A stretch of DNA of 64,000 bases, from positions 2,279,501 to 2,343,500 of the forward strand of contig JAYKYS010000001.1 of the NCBI GenBank assembly GCA_036924285.1, given 5' to 3'. This document shows positions 11,446 to 22,747 of this stretch, one piece after another (the first letter of the stretch is position 1; each line of letters opens with the position of its first letter). Below the pieces are notes generated by a model that saw nothing but the letters and a program-made list of their open reading frames with translations, searched no databases and was not told where the DNA came from. The translations under genes and the position numbers were made by a program. Source of the stretch: Asterella californica. Lineage: Eukaryota; Streptophyta; Marchantiopsida; Marchantiales; Aytoniaceae.

Positions 11446-13664
11446 ATGGCGACGAAGAGGAAGGTGCTGTTGCTGTTGAAGCGGAGTATGCTGGACGGAT
11501 GCGTTGCACGCGAGGCCATGGAGCTGACCGAGACGCCGTTTGCCTCGCTCCTGATCACTCATCCCAAGGTTTTGCATTTCTTTCATGATTGCCTTACCGT
11601 GAGACCAACCAACTTGTGAATTGAAGATTCGGTCTTTCCTTGCGTGGAGGTGCAGTGATCTGATGAATCCGATGAATTCAGACTCTAAGATTTGAAAGGT
11701 AGAAATAGAACTTTATGAGGACTCGAAGACGTGTTCACGGCCGTAGGAGCCTTCTGAAAATATGCAGTTAATCGCCCCTGTCTCACTCCAGGCTGATAAT
11801 ATGCGTTCAGTCAGTCAATTCTCTTCATCTATTCCGGTTACCAATAAAGCAGTTACATACAGAAATCTCTCAAGTTTACTGATTGATCAGATTTGGAGGA
11901 AAGCGAGTCTTAGCTACCGCAGTATTGTTTCCTTCGTACTCCAAGAGAAAATAGTTCCGACGATCAGTCAGAATACTCTGGTTCCGAACTATACAGTCAT
12001 GGAAATGCTGTGGTTTTAGAGGTTGAAGGACTGTTCGCTTTCCGTGAGTTCCTCTGATGTTCAAAGTTGGACAGGTCGTCGGCAACTTAGCAGACAGGCA
12101 CAAAGTTCACTCGCATACAGTCGAAGTCTGTAAGGATGTGCTCAGGCGCAAAAAGGACATAGAGTGGGACTCTATGTTGAGAGATGAGCTGCGCGGGTGC
12201 CCGATCAGAAAAGTGGATTTGGTCGTGACGATAGGGGGAGACGGGACTCTTTTGCAAGCAAGCAATTGTCTTGACGACTCAATACCGATACTCGGCGTCA
12301 ACTCAGATCCCACTATTAGAAGTGAGGCACGTTTCTTACCTCGATAGCTTTGTGACGATATTTGAGCGAGAAGGTTTTCTGTCATGGATAATGTTGCCTA
12401 GGCAGTAGAAGGAAGTGTTCTCACATTTATTGTTCAATTGTAGGTGGAGGAGAACTTACACGAGTTTGATGCTACGAGGAGCACTGGTTATCTATGTGCA
12501 GCTACTGCGCAAAATTTTGAGCAGGTGTTAGTCCTGCTCTGGAACAGATACAGACTTTTGAACGGATGATAAGTTTTCCTGGCAAAATCAGTAGATTTTG
12601 AACAAAAAGAAAGTAGAAATTAGTAGAGACAAAGGAGAACATTACAGAGGTTATTGCTGTTAGAATAGAATAGAAAGAGTAGGTACTATCTTCTGGTTCC
12701 CTTTTGAATGGATCTAAATTGTTGGTGGTCGCTGATTGAGCGCAACTGAAAGTAACTTGCAGATTTTGGATGAGATTCTAGGCGGCAGGAAGAAGCCGTT
12801 GGACCTAACCAGGATAAATACTCGTATTGACGGAGAGGATTTCTCATATCCTGCCCTCAACGATGTACTGCTGTCACATCCCAACCCTGCTGCTGTTTCA
12901 CGAAGCAGCCACAGGTACCCTACAAGCAATCGTGGTGATGAATATCATAGGTGCAGCTTAGTGAACTGTGAGGTAGATTGGATCACTGCTCGTGCTTTAT
13001 GAACTGATATGGCGAGAGTTGTTGGTACAGAGTGCGCTTTCAGATCCTTCATTGCTGTTGACCATTGTTTTGAGTTTTGCAATCATTCGGAGGGCAATTT
13101 GGAAACTTCTTTCAGTTCCTCATGTCTAGTGGGCTTTTAGGAGCCCAGCTACTTTTGGATCAGTCTCCGTGGTGGAATACTCATGTGCATGATGGAGTAC
13201 TTTCTGAGTAACAAGAACTCGTTAGCTTCTTCTGTAAGTTCCCTAGTAACAGTACTGACCAGTATTTCGTCTTTGGGTGTAATAGCATCTATAAAACAGG
13301 TGAGGCTGAACCAAGAACACCTGTTGTGCATACCCGCTCGAGTGGCCTACGAGTATGCACAGCTGCTGGTTCAACAGCAGCTATGGCTTCTGGAGGAGGA
13401 CAACCCATGGAACTTCTGTCAAGGGATCTCCAGTTTATGATTAGAGAGCCCATAAGTCCACACCCAAAGTTCCGAGAACATCTGAAAGGCTGGATTAGAC
13501 CCGACGAGGCTCTGACAGTGCGGTGGTGTTGTAGGCAGGGTGTTATTCACTTCGATGGATCTCATATTTCCCAACAAGTAAATTTTGGTAGTGTTATTGA
13601 ATTCTCTTTTGACGCTCCTCCCTTGAAAATCTTTACAAATGATAGTAAAACGGCTGAAGTATGA
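11446..13664 (+). CDS. NADK3: NADH kinase, NADK3 type, five exons with one GC-AG intron
   Basis: Phosphorylates NADH (and NAD) with ATP to make NADPH/NADP; the plant NADK3 form is a short peroxisomal or cytosolic enzyme. Proposed exons: 11446-11598, 12075-12326, 12444-12524, 12763 to 12931 or 12934, and 13300-13664, about 340 aa against about 320 for the family. Exon 2 holds the nucleotide-binding GGDGTLL at about residues 105-111 and ILGVNSDPT. Exon 3 holds ATRSTGYLCAAT. Exon 4 has ALNDVLLSHPNPAAVSR. Exon 5 has RSSGLRVCTAAGSTAAM, then LSRDLQFMIREPISP. The intron after exon 2 begins GC (gag|gcacgt) and ends tgtag, the only join that keeps the conserved frame (phase 0). The exon 4 end is ambiguous by 3 bp. 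The start is the first in-frame ATG before KRKVLLLLK. No transit peptide is evident. Confidence 0.87.
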
Positions 13665-16600
13665 GATCAAATTTCTTGTGTCGAAAACGAACACACATTA
13701 GCCTCATCCTTTTTTGACCGAATGTTAACATAGAATCTTGTAACGGTTTTGAGTTCTGCTGGTCTGAATGAGAAGTTTCTCCAATCCTTGCGCTGGTACG
13801 ACCCACCATGTCCAGTTTGAATCTTGCTCTAGATTTGTCTCGCTTCATCGTGTTCAGCATAGCACGGGCCAGTTTCCGACATGGTGGGAGTGGTCCTGTT
13901 TAGTATATTATTCCTCCAGCCATGCCTTCCCCGGGCTCTGATTTAAGATGTATTCTTCTGCACATGTTAAGAAGAATGTGCAGCAAGAGCGCCAGCAACT
14001 GTGGACATGTGTCACATTACAAAGTGTGACAGAACTGTTTCCATTAGCCTTACAGTAATTCCACTACAGTGGAGCAGCCTAGATGGCAACAAGTGCCTGC
14101 ATTTGCATCCATCGAATATCCTTATTCGTCTCTCGCCCTCTATGTGTCGTTAGTCCACAGAACAGTGAGTTGCATTGAACGGACATGGAGGTTGAGCAGG
14201 TTCCAGCCTGTTCAACCCCACGTTCGTTCAGTGCAAATGCTCTCCGGGAAGTTCTCTGAGACGGTTACATTTACATATCGTTACTTTTTCTTGTTTTAAC
14301 TAGAGAGCACCCTCCATGGACCGTCATGTCATAAATCTATTTGTGGTTGAATGTGACTAGGGATTCTTCTGCGGTCATAACACCGTGGCCTTTCTGGGTA
14401 CACAATTGATGCAGGTAATCCCTGATATCGTGCCCCTTCATGTGGACTCTGTGAGTGTCCTGGGCTATCAGGCTATGCTTGGTTGAGTCCTTAAGCATTC
14501 TGTTTGCTTGGACGCACGAAAGTTGTACTTACAACTACAGGAGGACACTAACTGCTAAGTTCATCAGGGTGAGTTGATAACTAAAATCTGGACCTGTATG
14601 CCCGTCAATTATGAGTTCTTTGAACCACTTCTATCCTGGTAAGCATCTTCATGAATATATGTGGCGCATTACATGGGGACACCTTTGCCACGTGACCTTT
14701 TCACCGTTTGTCAGAAAACCTCTTCCGGTAAAAGTGGAAGCTACTGGTCTATGTGTGCCGGTCATACCCTTCTGCCTCTTGACTCAATTCATCAGTCATG
14801 AAGCATTTCTTCTTTTCAGTTCTGTAACTTGTACTACATCTAGATATGTAACAAGCAGATATTTTTTATGCTGAAAAGGTTGAGAAACTCCAGATGTGTA
14901 TGTCATAGTTTTATTTTGATAAAAGATTTATACTTAAAATAACTATTAAGTTCAATGTGTGGTACGCTAAACCCTAACTAATGCTTGATTCAGTTTTACT
15001 TGCTGAATCATTTCTCAAAACCGATCTGAAATGTAAAAGGAATCTCATAATCGTCAATATCAAAATTATAACCAAAACGTGGAATTTTAAATCGTTTTCG
15101 TTCACCTGCGAATCATGTCACAGAATGATAGATTAGTCAAACTAAACTTTCTTAACCCTAATGTACTCATTAGCTTAGAAACTACAGTTAAACTCATTTT
15201 GATCTTAATAGTAGATCAACGGTTTTCCTGAGAGTTAGGCCCAAATTAATATTGTTCGTTAGCGGGATGCCACACTTGTTGTCTCATAAGCGCGTTGGTC
15301 TGCGTCTCACTTTTAGGTTATGAAAATGCCTGGAAATTTGTGTGGATTACGTTCTTAAACCCCCAATGCTCCCTAAAGTAGTCCTTGTAACCAGGAGGAA
15401 CTCATTTTGCGAGTTCAGTGTCTGCTAGTAAAGAAATTGAACCTTGAAACTTAAAATGTTTCTGCTGCTAAAACTTTTAGGATAATGGATTTTATCCTAT
15501 AAGGATTTAAATCAAAGCTCTTTAATAGCTTTACAATCTACAATTCACTTCAAAACAACAAACTAGGGAGAATAATAGAAATATTCTTTCTATATTTTAG
15601 AACTCGCAATAGAGGTTTAACAACTGGTTGGGTTTATCGTCTTGATGAGGCTTGGGTCTAATCGTCCTCCATAATTAATCGCACTTAGCGATAAATGTAA
15701 CTTCTAATCCTGCTCGTGAAATATGTTCCTTGGAGGCTCCAAAAATTTCTAACTCGTAAACCTCTGAGAGAAAATGTAAGAAAAAACAAAAATGTTAAGA
15801 CAAAAAGAGAAAACTTTCCAAAGAAAAAAAACACCCTAAATTGCGAGCGGAGGGAAGAAGCACAAGGGATGGAACGCTTTAATAATTATTTTCTCCTTTC
15901 TAGTGTAGTTAATTAATAGTTAATAATCCAAACTTGACATGGTCTAAGGAAAAGTGCCCCTCCGCTAATATGCTCTATAGAGTTGTGCCATATCTGAAGG
16001 CCACGTAGGATCACTTTTCTTCCTTCCATTCGCTCTCGCTAAAAGAAAAGCAGTAATTTCGCTTCTTTTTTCTAGTCACTTTCGACAAGCGAATAATGGG
16101 ATAAAGAGAAACTTTTTGATTAATTCTCTTGGGAATGGATGTGCAAAGATTCTCTTGACTGAGGAGTCACTTCTTTGCATACTCTCACCTCCTCCATCAA
16201 TGCAAGGGTTTAATTTATTATTTATTTTGTCTGTTAGGAAAAATTAGATAATAAAAAATGTTAAAAAATAAATTAAAATTTTCATAAAATGTGATCAAGT
16301 GGTGATCAACATCTCTTATATGTATTTTAGGGAACACGTTTATCAGCATTCTTCTTACGGTTTATATATAGGTCTTTTCATGTCTCTAGGTTTGGTTAAT
16401 ATTTAATAGTTATTTAATATTTTTATTTATTTAATATAGAATTTTATTTCAGTTTTATAAAAACAAGCAAAAATTTCCAAAAGTTGATCTTGCATGCATA
16501 TTATTCACTCGCATGACCTCCAAAATTCAGTGAAATGTACTTTGGTGAAAGTCAGAGTAGATTCTTATATATTTTATACATGCAAAAAGCATTTTTTCAG

Positions 16601-16800
16601 AATTCTACATTCCGTAACTCGCAGACAGACCCATCAGTCACGGTTACTTATATTGGAGTAGACGACCTTAGTGGATCAGATTGCCAGGTTCAGACGGTCA
16701 CTTCTTCTGCTAGTTCTGCAGTTTCTTTCTTTAGGTCTCGGCTGACACTCTGAACGTTTTCTATTTTGCTTGGCTGGCCTTTCTATTTGTTGTGCGTGCA
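13665..16800. other. intergenic region downstream of NADK3
   Basis: Apart from a miRNA-like hairpin (14170-14236) I see no gene. ORFs at 14069-14299 and 14611-14874 have no recognisable features. A telo-box-like AAACCCTAA is at 14969-14977. The DNA becomes AT-rich beyond about 14900. A sequence near 16210-16260 (taatttattat ... gttaggaaaaattagataataaa) looks like a degenerate member of the foldback family at 18157 and 43316. Confidence 0.5.
14170..14236 (+). other. 30-bp near-perfect stem with 6-nt loop, miRNA-precursor-like
   Basis: The 5' arm 14170-14200 and 3' arm 14207-14236 pair as 26 Watson-Crick pairs, three G:U pairs (as plus-strand RNA), one A:C mismatch and one bulged A, around ttccag. 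Below the stem, acagaac (14157-14163) can partly pair with gttctct (14251-14257) across an asymmetric internal loop. It does not match any plant miRNA I remember. It could also be a small foldback transposon. The G:U pattern suggests maintenance of pairing in plus-strand RNA, but that is weak evidence. Confidence 0.4.
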
Positions 16801-16810
16801 TATTCACCTC

Positions 16811-17055
16811 CTCTATCTGCCGGTGGATGAGGCCAAGCCCCCGCCCGTAGCCGGTGGTGGGGGCGCGAGTCTTCTTGTTGAGAGGGCTCAGTCTGTCTTG
16901 CATAAAGTTTCACGGAAGGAGTTTCAGGAGTTCATAAAGAAGGTTTATGAACTCGTGAGTTTAATTGATATTTTATAAATTTGTTAAGTAATTATCTAAT
17001 ACTTAATAACCTTCATATGCAGCTTTTGAAGCGAATATATCCGCAATCGTTTTAA
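16811..17055 (+). CDS. unrecognised two-exon coding-like segment, 5' part missing
   Basis: A GC-rich island in AT-rich DNA encodes DEAKPPPVAGGGG, then an amphipathic helical stretch (ERAQSVLHKVSRKEFQEF IKKVYEL). It meets a consensus donor (ctc|gtgagt, 16955), a 68-bp AT-rich intron and an acceptor (atgcag, 17022), and resumes in the same phase as LLKRIYPQSF before a stop at 17053-17055. No in-frame ATG precedes it, so an upstream exon would be needed; the segment 16640-16750 (frame ending FFRSRLTL) is one possibility. I do not know the family. It may be a real small gene's last two exons or a captured gene fragment. Confidence 0.35.
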
Positions 17056-18056
17056 TGGATTACGTTTGGACTGTCTCATAACTCTAGGTGCCATTCTGAC
17101 TTCATAATTGCAGATATAGGATGTATTTACTTATTTAATAACTAAACGAAGACTTTTATAAAATATTTACATTTTTTGTCTGATAACAAAAAGCGGAAAA
17201 AGTTTCCCGAAGTTTATCTTCTGTGTATATTTATCATTTTCCTTTCGTCTGCTGAATAAAACATAATAAGAATTTGTTTGGGTGAGTGTTGGAACTCCTC
17301 CAAAGTGGATAGTCTAGCTAATATTCTTTTCTCATGGAGAGATTTATTTGACTGCACTTCTAATACATTTGTTGGACTTGATTCCATTCTTCTTAACTTT
17401 ACATGAGGTTTACGAAACGTAAACATACTGCACTAAAACAAATTAGAGATCACCTCGGTTGATAATTTGCTATAAAAGTATTTTAAATTATTTTTTTTCA
17501 TATAAGTAAATGACTGAGAGGTTACTATGCACTTCTAGCATTCTGATGATGTGACATTTTGACCTACTGAACTTGCTATAGCAAGTCAAAGGTGCGATTA
17601 AATAACGCAAAGTTAAGAAGTGTGGAGTAAAGTCCAAAAAACATGTAAATATCTGGTTCTCATGCGATATCTCCATCTTCCTTCACTCATCTTATCAATA
17701 GATGGAACGTGCACCGCGGTCACAAAAGTAGAGAAACATGGTTTGGAATTCTCGTTGGTATATTTATATTCATGTTATTGTATATAAGATATTAAGAAAC
17801 AACAGGAGTTTGTAGGTCCATAAATCAACACACTGAAGACATAGTCTGAATACATGCTCACCGAAGTTAGAGTATGTACATCGTAAATATCAGCGTGATT
17901 CTATAGGTTTGACATAGTTCGTAAAACAGTTTAATTTAAACCCTAGGATGCGAGCCTAATGAGAGTGGACCAAGTAAGAGTAGTGTACCTTATTATTACT
18001 TCTCTGACTCAGATGATTAGGAGAACTTGCTTGGGTTTACCGGAGACCTAGGAAGC

Positions 18057-18080
18057 TTAGGGTTTATATTTAAACCCTAA
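18057..18080. repeat. inverted repeat of telomere-like motifs
   Basis: TTAGGGTTTA (18057-18066) faces TAAACCCTAA (18071-18080), and accctg follows. The motif matches the plant telo-box AAACCCTAA found in many plant promoters; no adjacent gene is evident to regulate. Confidence 0.4.
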
Positions 18081-18156
18081 ACCCTGAATCTCAAACGTGA
18101 GGTTTTTATTCCGGGGGCAGCATGCATATTTCACTAGATGGGAGAAGGTGGCATGT

Positions 18157-18211
18157 TTATTAATTTATTATCTGTTTTTTGGCCAACAAAAGTTAGGTAA
18201 TAAATTAATAA
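18157..18211. repeat. foldback hairpin, family member A
   Basis: A perfect 14-bp inverted repeat (ttattaatttatta / taataaattaataa) has a 27-nt spacer. The flanking bases tct and agttagg are shared with the hairpin at 43316-43367, so the two are copies of one foldback sequence rather than chance AT palindromes. Confidence 0.6.
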
Positions 18212-18368
18212 TTAGTGAAATTAATACTCTTTGGTATCAACATCCTCGTCTTGTAGTAATCATGCGTACTCATGCACTCTGCTTATGGGTGATGTAATAT
18301 GTCTGGATCATGCCATAAGTATCGGTTCATCTATTGTTTGACATTTACAGAGAAATTTTAGTTCTAAT

Positions 18369-18836
18369 TTAATTAAATATTTTTTTCAGTATATATATAT
18401 AGATGAACCAAAAGACAACGGTAGTAAAACACTCTTTGTCAAACAAACCACCCTCCTGGAGAACAAATCCACTTTTCTCAAGTTTTTCGCGTATTACAGA
18501 GCTTATTGTCTTTCCCGGTCTGCATTCGCCAAGGCACTTTGATGCATATTTTATTTGCACTGTTGGTTGCACTCAAAGCATCAGAGCTAGTCCGCACTTC
18601 GTCATTGCTTGCAGACATTCTTCAAACTGCAGTTTGGCTCACGTAGGCTTTGAAATAAGCACTACCTTTTCTACAAGGACATGTTCTTTTCGATGTCTAT
18701 AAGAGGTTCTGTCATTTGCAAGCAAGAAGGGACTGGATATGTATTTCGACCCCAAAGGACATTTTTTAGGTCCCGATGTACTTTTAGGATTTAGGGTGTC
18801 GGATCTTTCGCTGATAACGAGTTGTGAGGCACTCAT
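18369..18836 (-). pseudogene. decayed minus-strand reading frame, unrecognised
   Basis: Two ORFs (18836-18639 and 18572-18369) share one frame and are separated only by two in-frame stops and 22 codons. The segment reads like coding sequence (SSVIREKLEKSGFVLQEGG, then FDKECFTTVVFW), suggesting a ~150-codon exon that has picked up stops. I recognise no family. Chance is a real alternative because the two stops are short of proof of decay. Confidence 0.2.
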
Positions 18837-19042
18837 CCTCTCTTGGATCGTCGATAATGTATTGTTGAAGGTGAATTCGTTTCATAAGAAAGGACTGTGC
18901 GAGCATCTTCAAGTGCAATCAAGATAACAATGCGTAATTCAAAGGTGTGTGGTGCTGTTTTCAAAGGGCTGATACTACGGCAGTACTCCATTCGTCATTA
19001 GCCGTAACAACGTACGAACAACATCACGTAGTCAACATTCCT

Positions 19043-19371
19043 CAGAAATTGGCTTTATCACACCCCCAGTAGGTTCCTTGAGCTTGATCATGCCCCTCTT
19101 AACGATGTATGGCTTGATCACACCCCTGACTGACTGGATATTGCCTGTAAAACATGTGAGATTATTCGCATGTGAGAGTGCACATATTAAAGAAATGAGA
19201 ATATGGATAGTCTAACTTGTCTTTAATGTTAAAGTGATATTTAGTCAAGCTTGAAAGTACTAAAATGATGAACCAAAAGATAAAATGACTGGTTCTACTG
19301 TCAATAACCCGTCAGGGGTATGATCAAGCAACCAAACGTAACCAAGAGGGGTATGATCAAGCCAATTTCTG
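19043..19371. mobile_element. 329-bp MITE with terminal inverted repeats and 10-bp target duplication
   Basis: The left end reads cagaaattggctttatcacac and the right end is its near reverse complement (…tatgatcaagccaatttctg). Subterminal copies of cttgatcayrcccct repeat inside both ends, two on the left and one more on the right in opposite orientation. The element is flanked by exact direct repeats CAACATTCCT at 19033-19042 and 19372-19381. A 9-11-bp duplication is typical of Mutator-like (MULE) and some hAT-related non-autonomous elements; I favour Mutator-like. No coding capacity. Confidence 0.8.
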
Positions 19372-19598
19372 CAACATTCCTCGTAGGCACGCTTCTCCTC
19401 GTTTCTGAAGTTAGAGTAGTGTTTCAAGTCTAAGTCGAAACCTTCATCAGGATCCCCGGACGCAAACGTCTGCAGCGAATCGTGAATTGAAAATTGAATC
19501 CTAATGATTGAAGCGGAGATGAAGGAAAACACCACAGCGTAAGGTGCAAAGCAGAAGAAGGGAAGCCTTAGGGGAGCACACGAAAACGCCTTCGGCAT
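19260..19598 (-). CDS. unrecognised ORF whose 3' end lies in the MITE
   Basis: Starts MPKAFSCAPLRLPFFCFAPY, has a hydrophobic N-terminus that could be a signal or targeting peptide, then an acidic stretch (ASGDPDEGFDLDLKHY) and a charged helix ending EEKRAYEEC. The MITE begins at that Cys codon; in the empty site the frame would meet a TGA one codon later, so the insertion adds about 35 MITE-encoded residues. I do not recognise the protein and it may be a first exon or not a gene. Confidence 0.25.
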   Translation of the reverse strand: MPKAFSCAPLRLPFFCFAPYAVVFSFISASIIRIQFSIHDSLQTFASGDPDEGFDLDLKHYSNFRNEEKRAYEECCRNWLDHTPLGYVWLLDHTPDGLLTVEPVILSFGSSF

Positions 19599-20102
19599 GC
19601 ACGCTCAGGAAAACATCCTCCAACTTATGTCCTTGGAGAGTGAACCTAATACTAACGCCAAGAAGCATAACGGGTAACTGGTGGCAGGATACAAGTGCTT
19701 GGGATCTTAAAGAGCTTTCTGCGATCGCCTGTAAAGAGTCATATTCATGAGAACAGCGGGTTGGTGTAGCGCCAAGAGTAATCGACCAAAACAGACTTGA
19801 ATCTTTCCTTCTTTCAAGTCAGAATGACACACAAATGAATCTCCACTTTCACCATTTCAGCAGACGTCTTAGCTGTTGCCAAAACACGTCAGGAAGAAAG
19901 ACCTAATTCAGAGCAGATACTAAATCGACATGAGAGCCATTCAGAAGTAGTACCGGATATATATTTCAGGTAGAATCTGAAAACCATCTCAATATTCGGT
20001 GGCGCATATAATTTTGTACAGAATGACTCAGTATGACTACCATACAATACATCAGCTGTCTTTGTACCACAAGAAAAGCAACAATGTCAAGGGCAATCTG
20101 CC

Positions 20103-21071
20103 TGTAACGTTCGACCGCAGAACTCAAAATAGATTCTTTAATCTCTAACCAATGAACTGTCGAACGTGAACCTCCCTGGAGACCTGTATACTTTATTTGT
20201 GTTTCCAGATCCAGTTCGTTAAACTATCAGCTAATGAGCACAGAGGATTCAATATCTGTTGAAACGGTTTCGAATAACCAACTAGTCTTTTGTAGGTCTC
20301 TGGTCAATCTTAGGTTACTAAACACATGTGGAACTATTCTAGACCTGGGTTGCATAAAATTTGGACAGCGCTTCCGCTATTGGTGATCAAGTCGAAACGC
20401 CAGGACCCACAAGGAGCAACCGCCAAGACTAGGAGACCTAGTAGATGCTAGGAAGTAGGAAGGCAAAATAATTACACCGAAATAAAGTCAACAAAACACC
20501 AGATGCGCCCAACTCAGTTTTGGTACACAACCCAAGCCTACTTATCAGAATGGAGAAAATCACGGACTCATATACATTACATGACGTTTACTTGCTGACA
20601 AGGTCATGCAGCGCTCTTGGACCAGCAATTCTTCAGTACTCAGCAACTCTGCTGTGAGAAATTAACTCCAGAATTAAGACTTCACCAGAGAACCTACTTT
20701 CACTCTGAACGCCATGATTTCTGTTACTCAACAGATCAGACCCCAAGTCAGCGATCTAATCAACACCCTATCATTCTTGTTGATCATAAGTCTGCTTTCC
20801 AAGTCTACTCTCCAAAAAATCTGATTTGCATTCAGTTCTAGCTCTATGATCTCTGAACTCCAAGATACAATCTCTCTATCTTGAAAATACAATCTCCTCA
20901 TCTCACCACCAAGAGTGCTCTTCTCCAAAAACTGAAAGCAGATAATGCACATTTAGGGTTCGAGACCCTCTCTATCTGGTCTCCTTGAGTCTGCTTTGTG
21001 ACCTTGTAGTTGCCATCTTTTTGGTAATCACTGCCCGAATGACATCTGGTTGGAAAGCAAAAGGTGTTACA
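20103..21071 (-). repeat. element 2 3' LTR (969 bp)
   Basis: Pairs with 26300-27235. Starts tgtaacgttcgaccgcag and ends gcaaaaggtgttaca on the plus strand. It retains about 33 bp near 20550-20590 that the other LTR lacks, and it keeps C and G at many sites where the other has T and A. Confidence 0.9.
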
Positions 21072-21589
21072 ATTGCCTCAACTAACAAAACGCAATTCTT
21101 CCACTGAACTGCAGTATCTGCAATACCACATTAAGAATAACACTTTCTCAAATCCAGAGAAACACTACCCCATCCAAGGTAAGGTTAAGCTCTTTCTCAG
21201 AACTATGCTCCATTACCGAGCATTCGTTGAAGCTTTCGGATGAGACTGAACCCTAGCTTCCAAGTGGTGAACTCGTCAGTTTCTTTTTATCCACCTCTTT
21301 ACTATGAACACACGTAGTAGCGTCAGCCTAAACTTGATTAACATCCGACAGTCATAAGAAGTCAACAGACCACAACTCCATCTTTAGACGAGCAGATTGG
21401 CCAGATCTACTCGTTTCCAGTGTCCTTGAAGGGTCCTTTGCATGACTCTTCTGACTCGATTCAATCCACCGCTTAGTTGGAAGAGACCACTGCGGACTGT
21501 CGTCTCACAAAATATCTACGCAGTGGTTCTTGAAACTTGTACAATGCTAGATCATCGAGGTACTCTTAAGCTTCATTTACCAATCCCGG

Positions 21590-22741
21590 AACTCTATCTG
21601 TCCAACGACATAGGTATTGAGTAACGGATTCTCCAACTCCATCTGGATTCGATGATGCTCGATGATCTACTATCTCAATCAACTCAAGATCATCAGCTCT
21701 TGGTAATGCTTCTAACACTGGATGTCATTTTTGATATCTTCTTGGCAATGACTCTAGTTCTTCACGAAACATTTTCAAGTTAGAAACATGAATGATGGGA
21801 TGATAATGCTTCATACTAGCTGAAAAACGTAACTTATAGGTCACAGGACCTAACTTCTTCTCGATCAGGAACGGTCTTGTCCACTTTGGAAGAAGCTTCT
21901 TGGCTAAATCCACCTCTGCTGGGATTCTGAAGTTCTTGGTTCTCAACCAGACTCTCTGTCCTTTTTAGAACTGTACGTCTTGTCTACCACGGTTTGCATA
22001 CTTGGCATACCGTTGTTGTGCTTTCTCCATGTGTTTCTTGGCTTCTTAAAACACAGCACCCTGAACACGTATGAAAGTCTCTAGATCTGGAGGATCTTGA
22101 TTTGACCTTCCTGCATTTTCATGCCCCTTGGTAGCCAGAGCTATAGGAGTCCAAGGTGCATGAGAGCCCCGATAAACCACTTCAAATGATTTAAATCTTA
22201 TACTCGAATGCTTAGTGTTGTTATATGTAAACTCCACCAAATCCAAGTGCTCGCTCCAATCACTCTGATCTCGCATGATATAGTTTCTCAACCTTTGCTC
22301 CACTATCTATATAGTCCTCTCTGTCTGACCATCAGTTTCAGGATGATAAGAGGAACTGAACTTGAGGGTAGTTCTGAGTCTTCGAAACAAACCCTTCCAA
22401 AACTCAACTACAAACCTCCAGTCCAAGTCTGTAACGATGTCTTTAGACATCTCATGATACTTAAAAATATATCGTATGAACAGCTCAGCGGCATCTTTTG
22501 ACGTCACTGCTTCCCTACAAGGGATGAGGTGAGTTTGTTTGTTGAAACGATCGATGACAACTAGCAAAGTGTCAAAACCTCTTGACTCAGATAAACCGGT
22601 GCATAAGTCCATACTTATGCTCTCCCAAGGTCCATCAGGTATTGGCAAAGGTCTCAGCAATCCTGCAGGTCTCTTCTGCTCAGTTCGTTGTTGCTGACAT
22701 GTCAAGCAAGTCTGCACGTACTTGATTACATCTTCCAACAT
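21590..22741 (-). pseudogene. element 2 integrase and chromodomain-like tail
   Basis: Inserts element cDNA into the genome. The zinc-binding part includes CLTCQQQRTEQKRP (about 22690), and the catalytic core has the expected acidic residues in ESISMDLCTGL, IVTDLDWRF and ETDGQTERT. After a stop at 22307 the frame resumes (22303-22046: YIMRDQSDWSEHLDLVEF). The C-terminal module at 21946-21725 has KWTRPFLIEKKLGPVTYKL and HYHPIIHVSNLKMF. A stop follows RRYQK, and the same frame then gives a chromodomain-like stretch (LELIEIVDHR ... QYLCRW), which would target heterochromatin. Confidence 0.8.
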
Positions 22742-22747
22742 GGACGG

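Larger units (their letters stand above)
17056..19042. other. AT-rich intergenic region
   Basis: No supported gene. It holds a telomere-motif inverted repeat (18057-18080), a foldback hairpin (18157-18211) and a decayed minus-strand reading frame (18369-18836). Between about 17100 and 18050 I see nothing that stands out. Confidence 0.5.
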
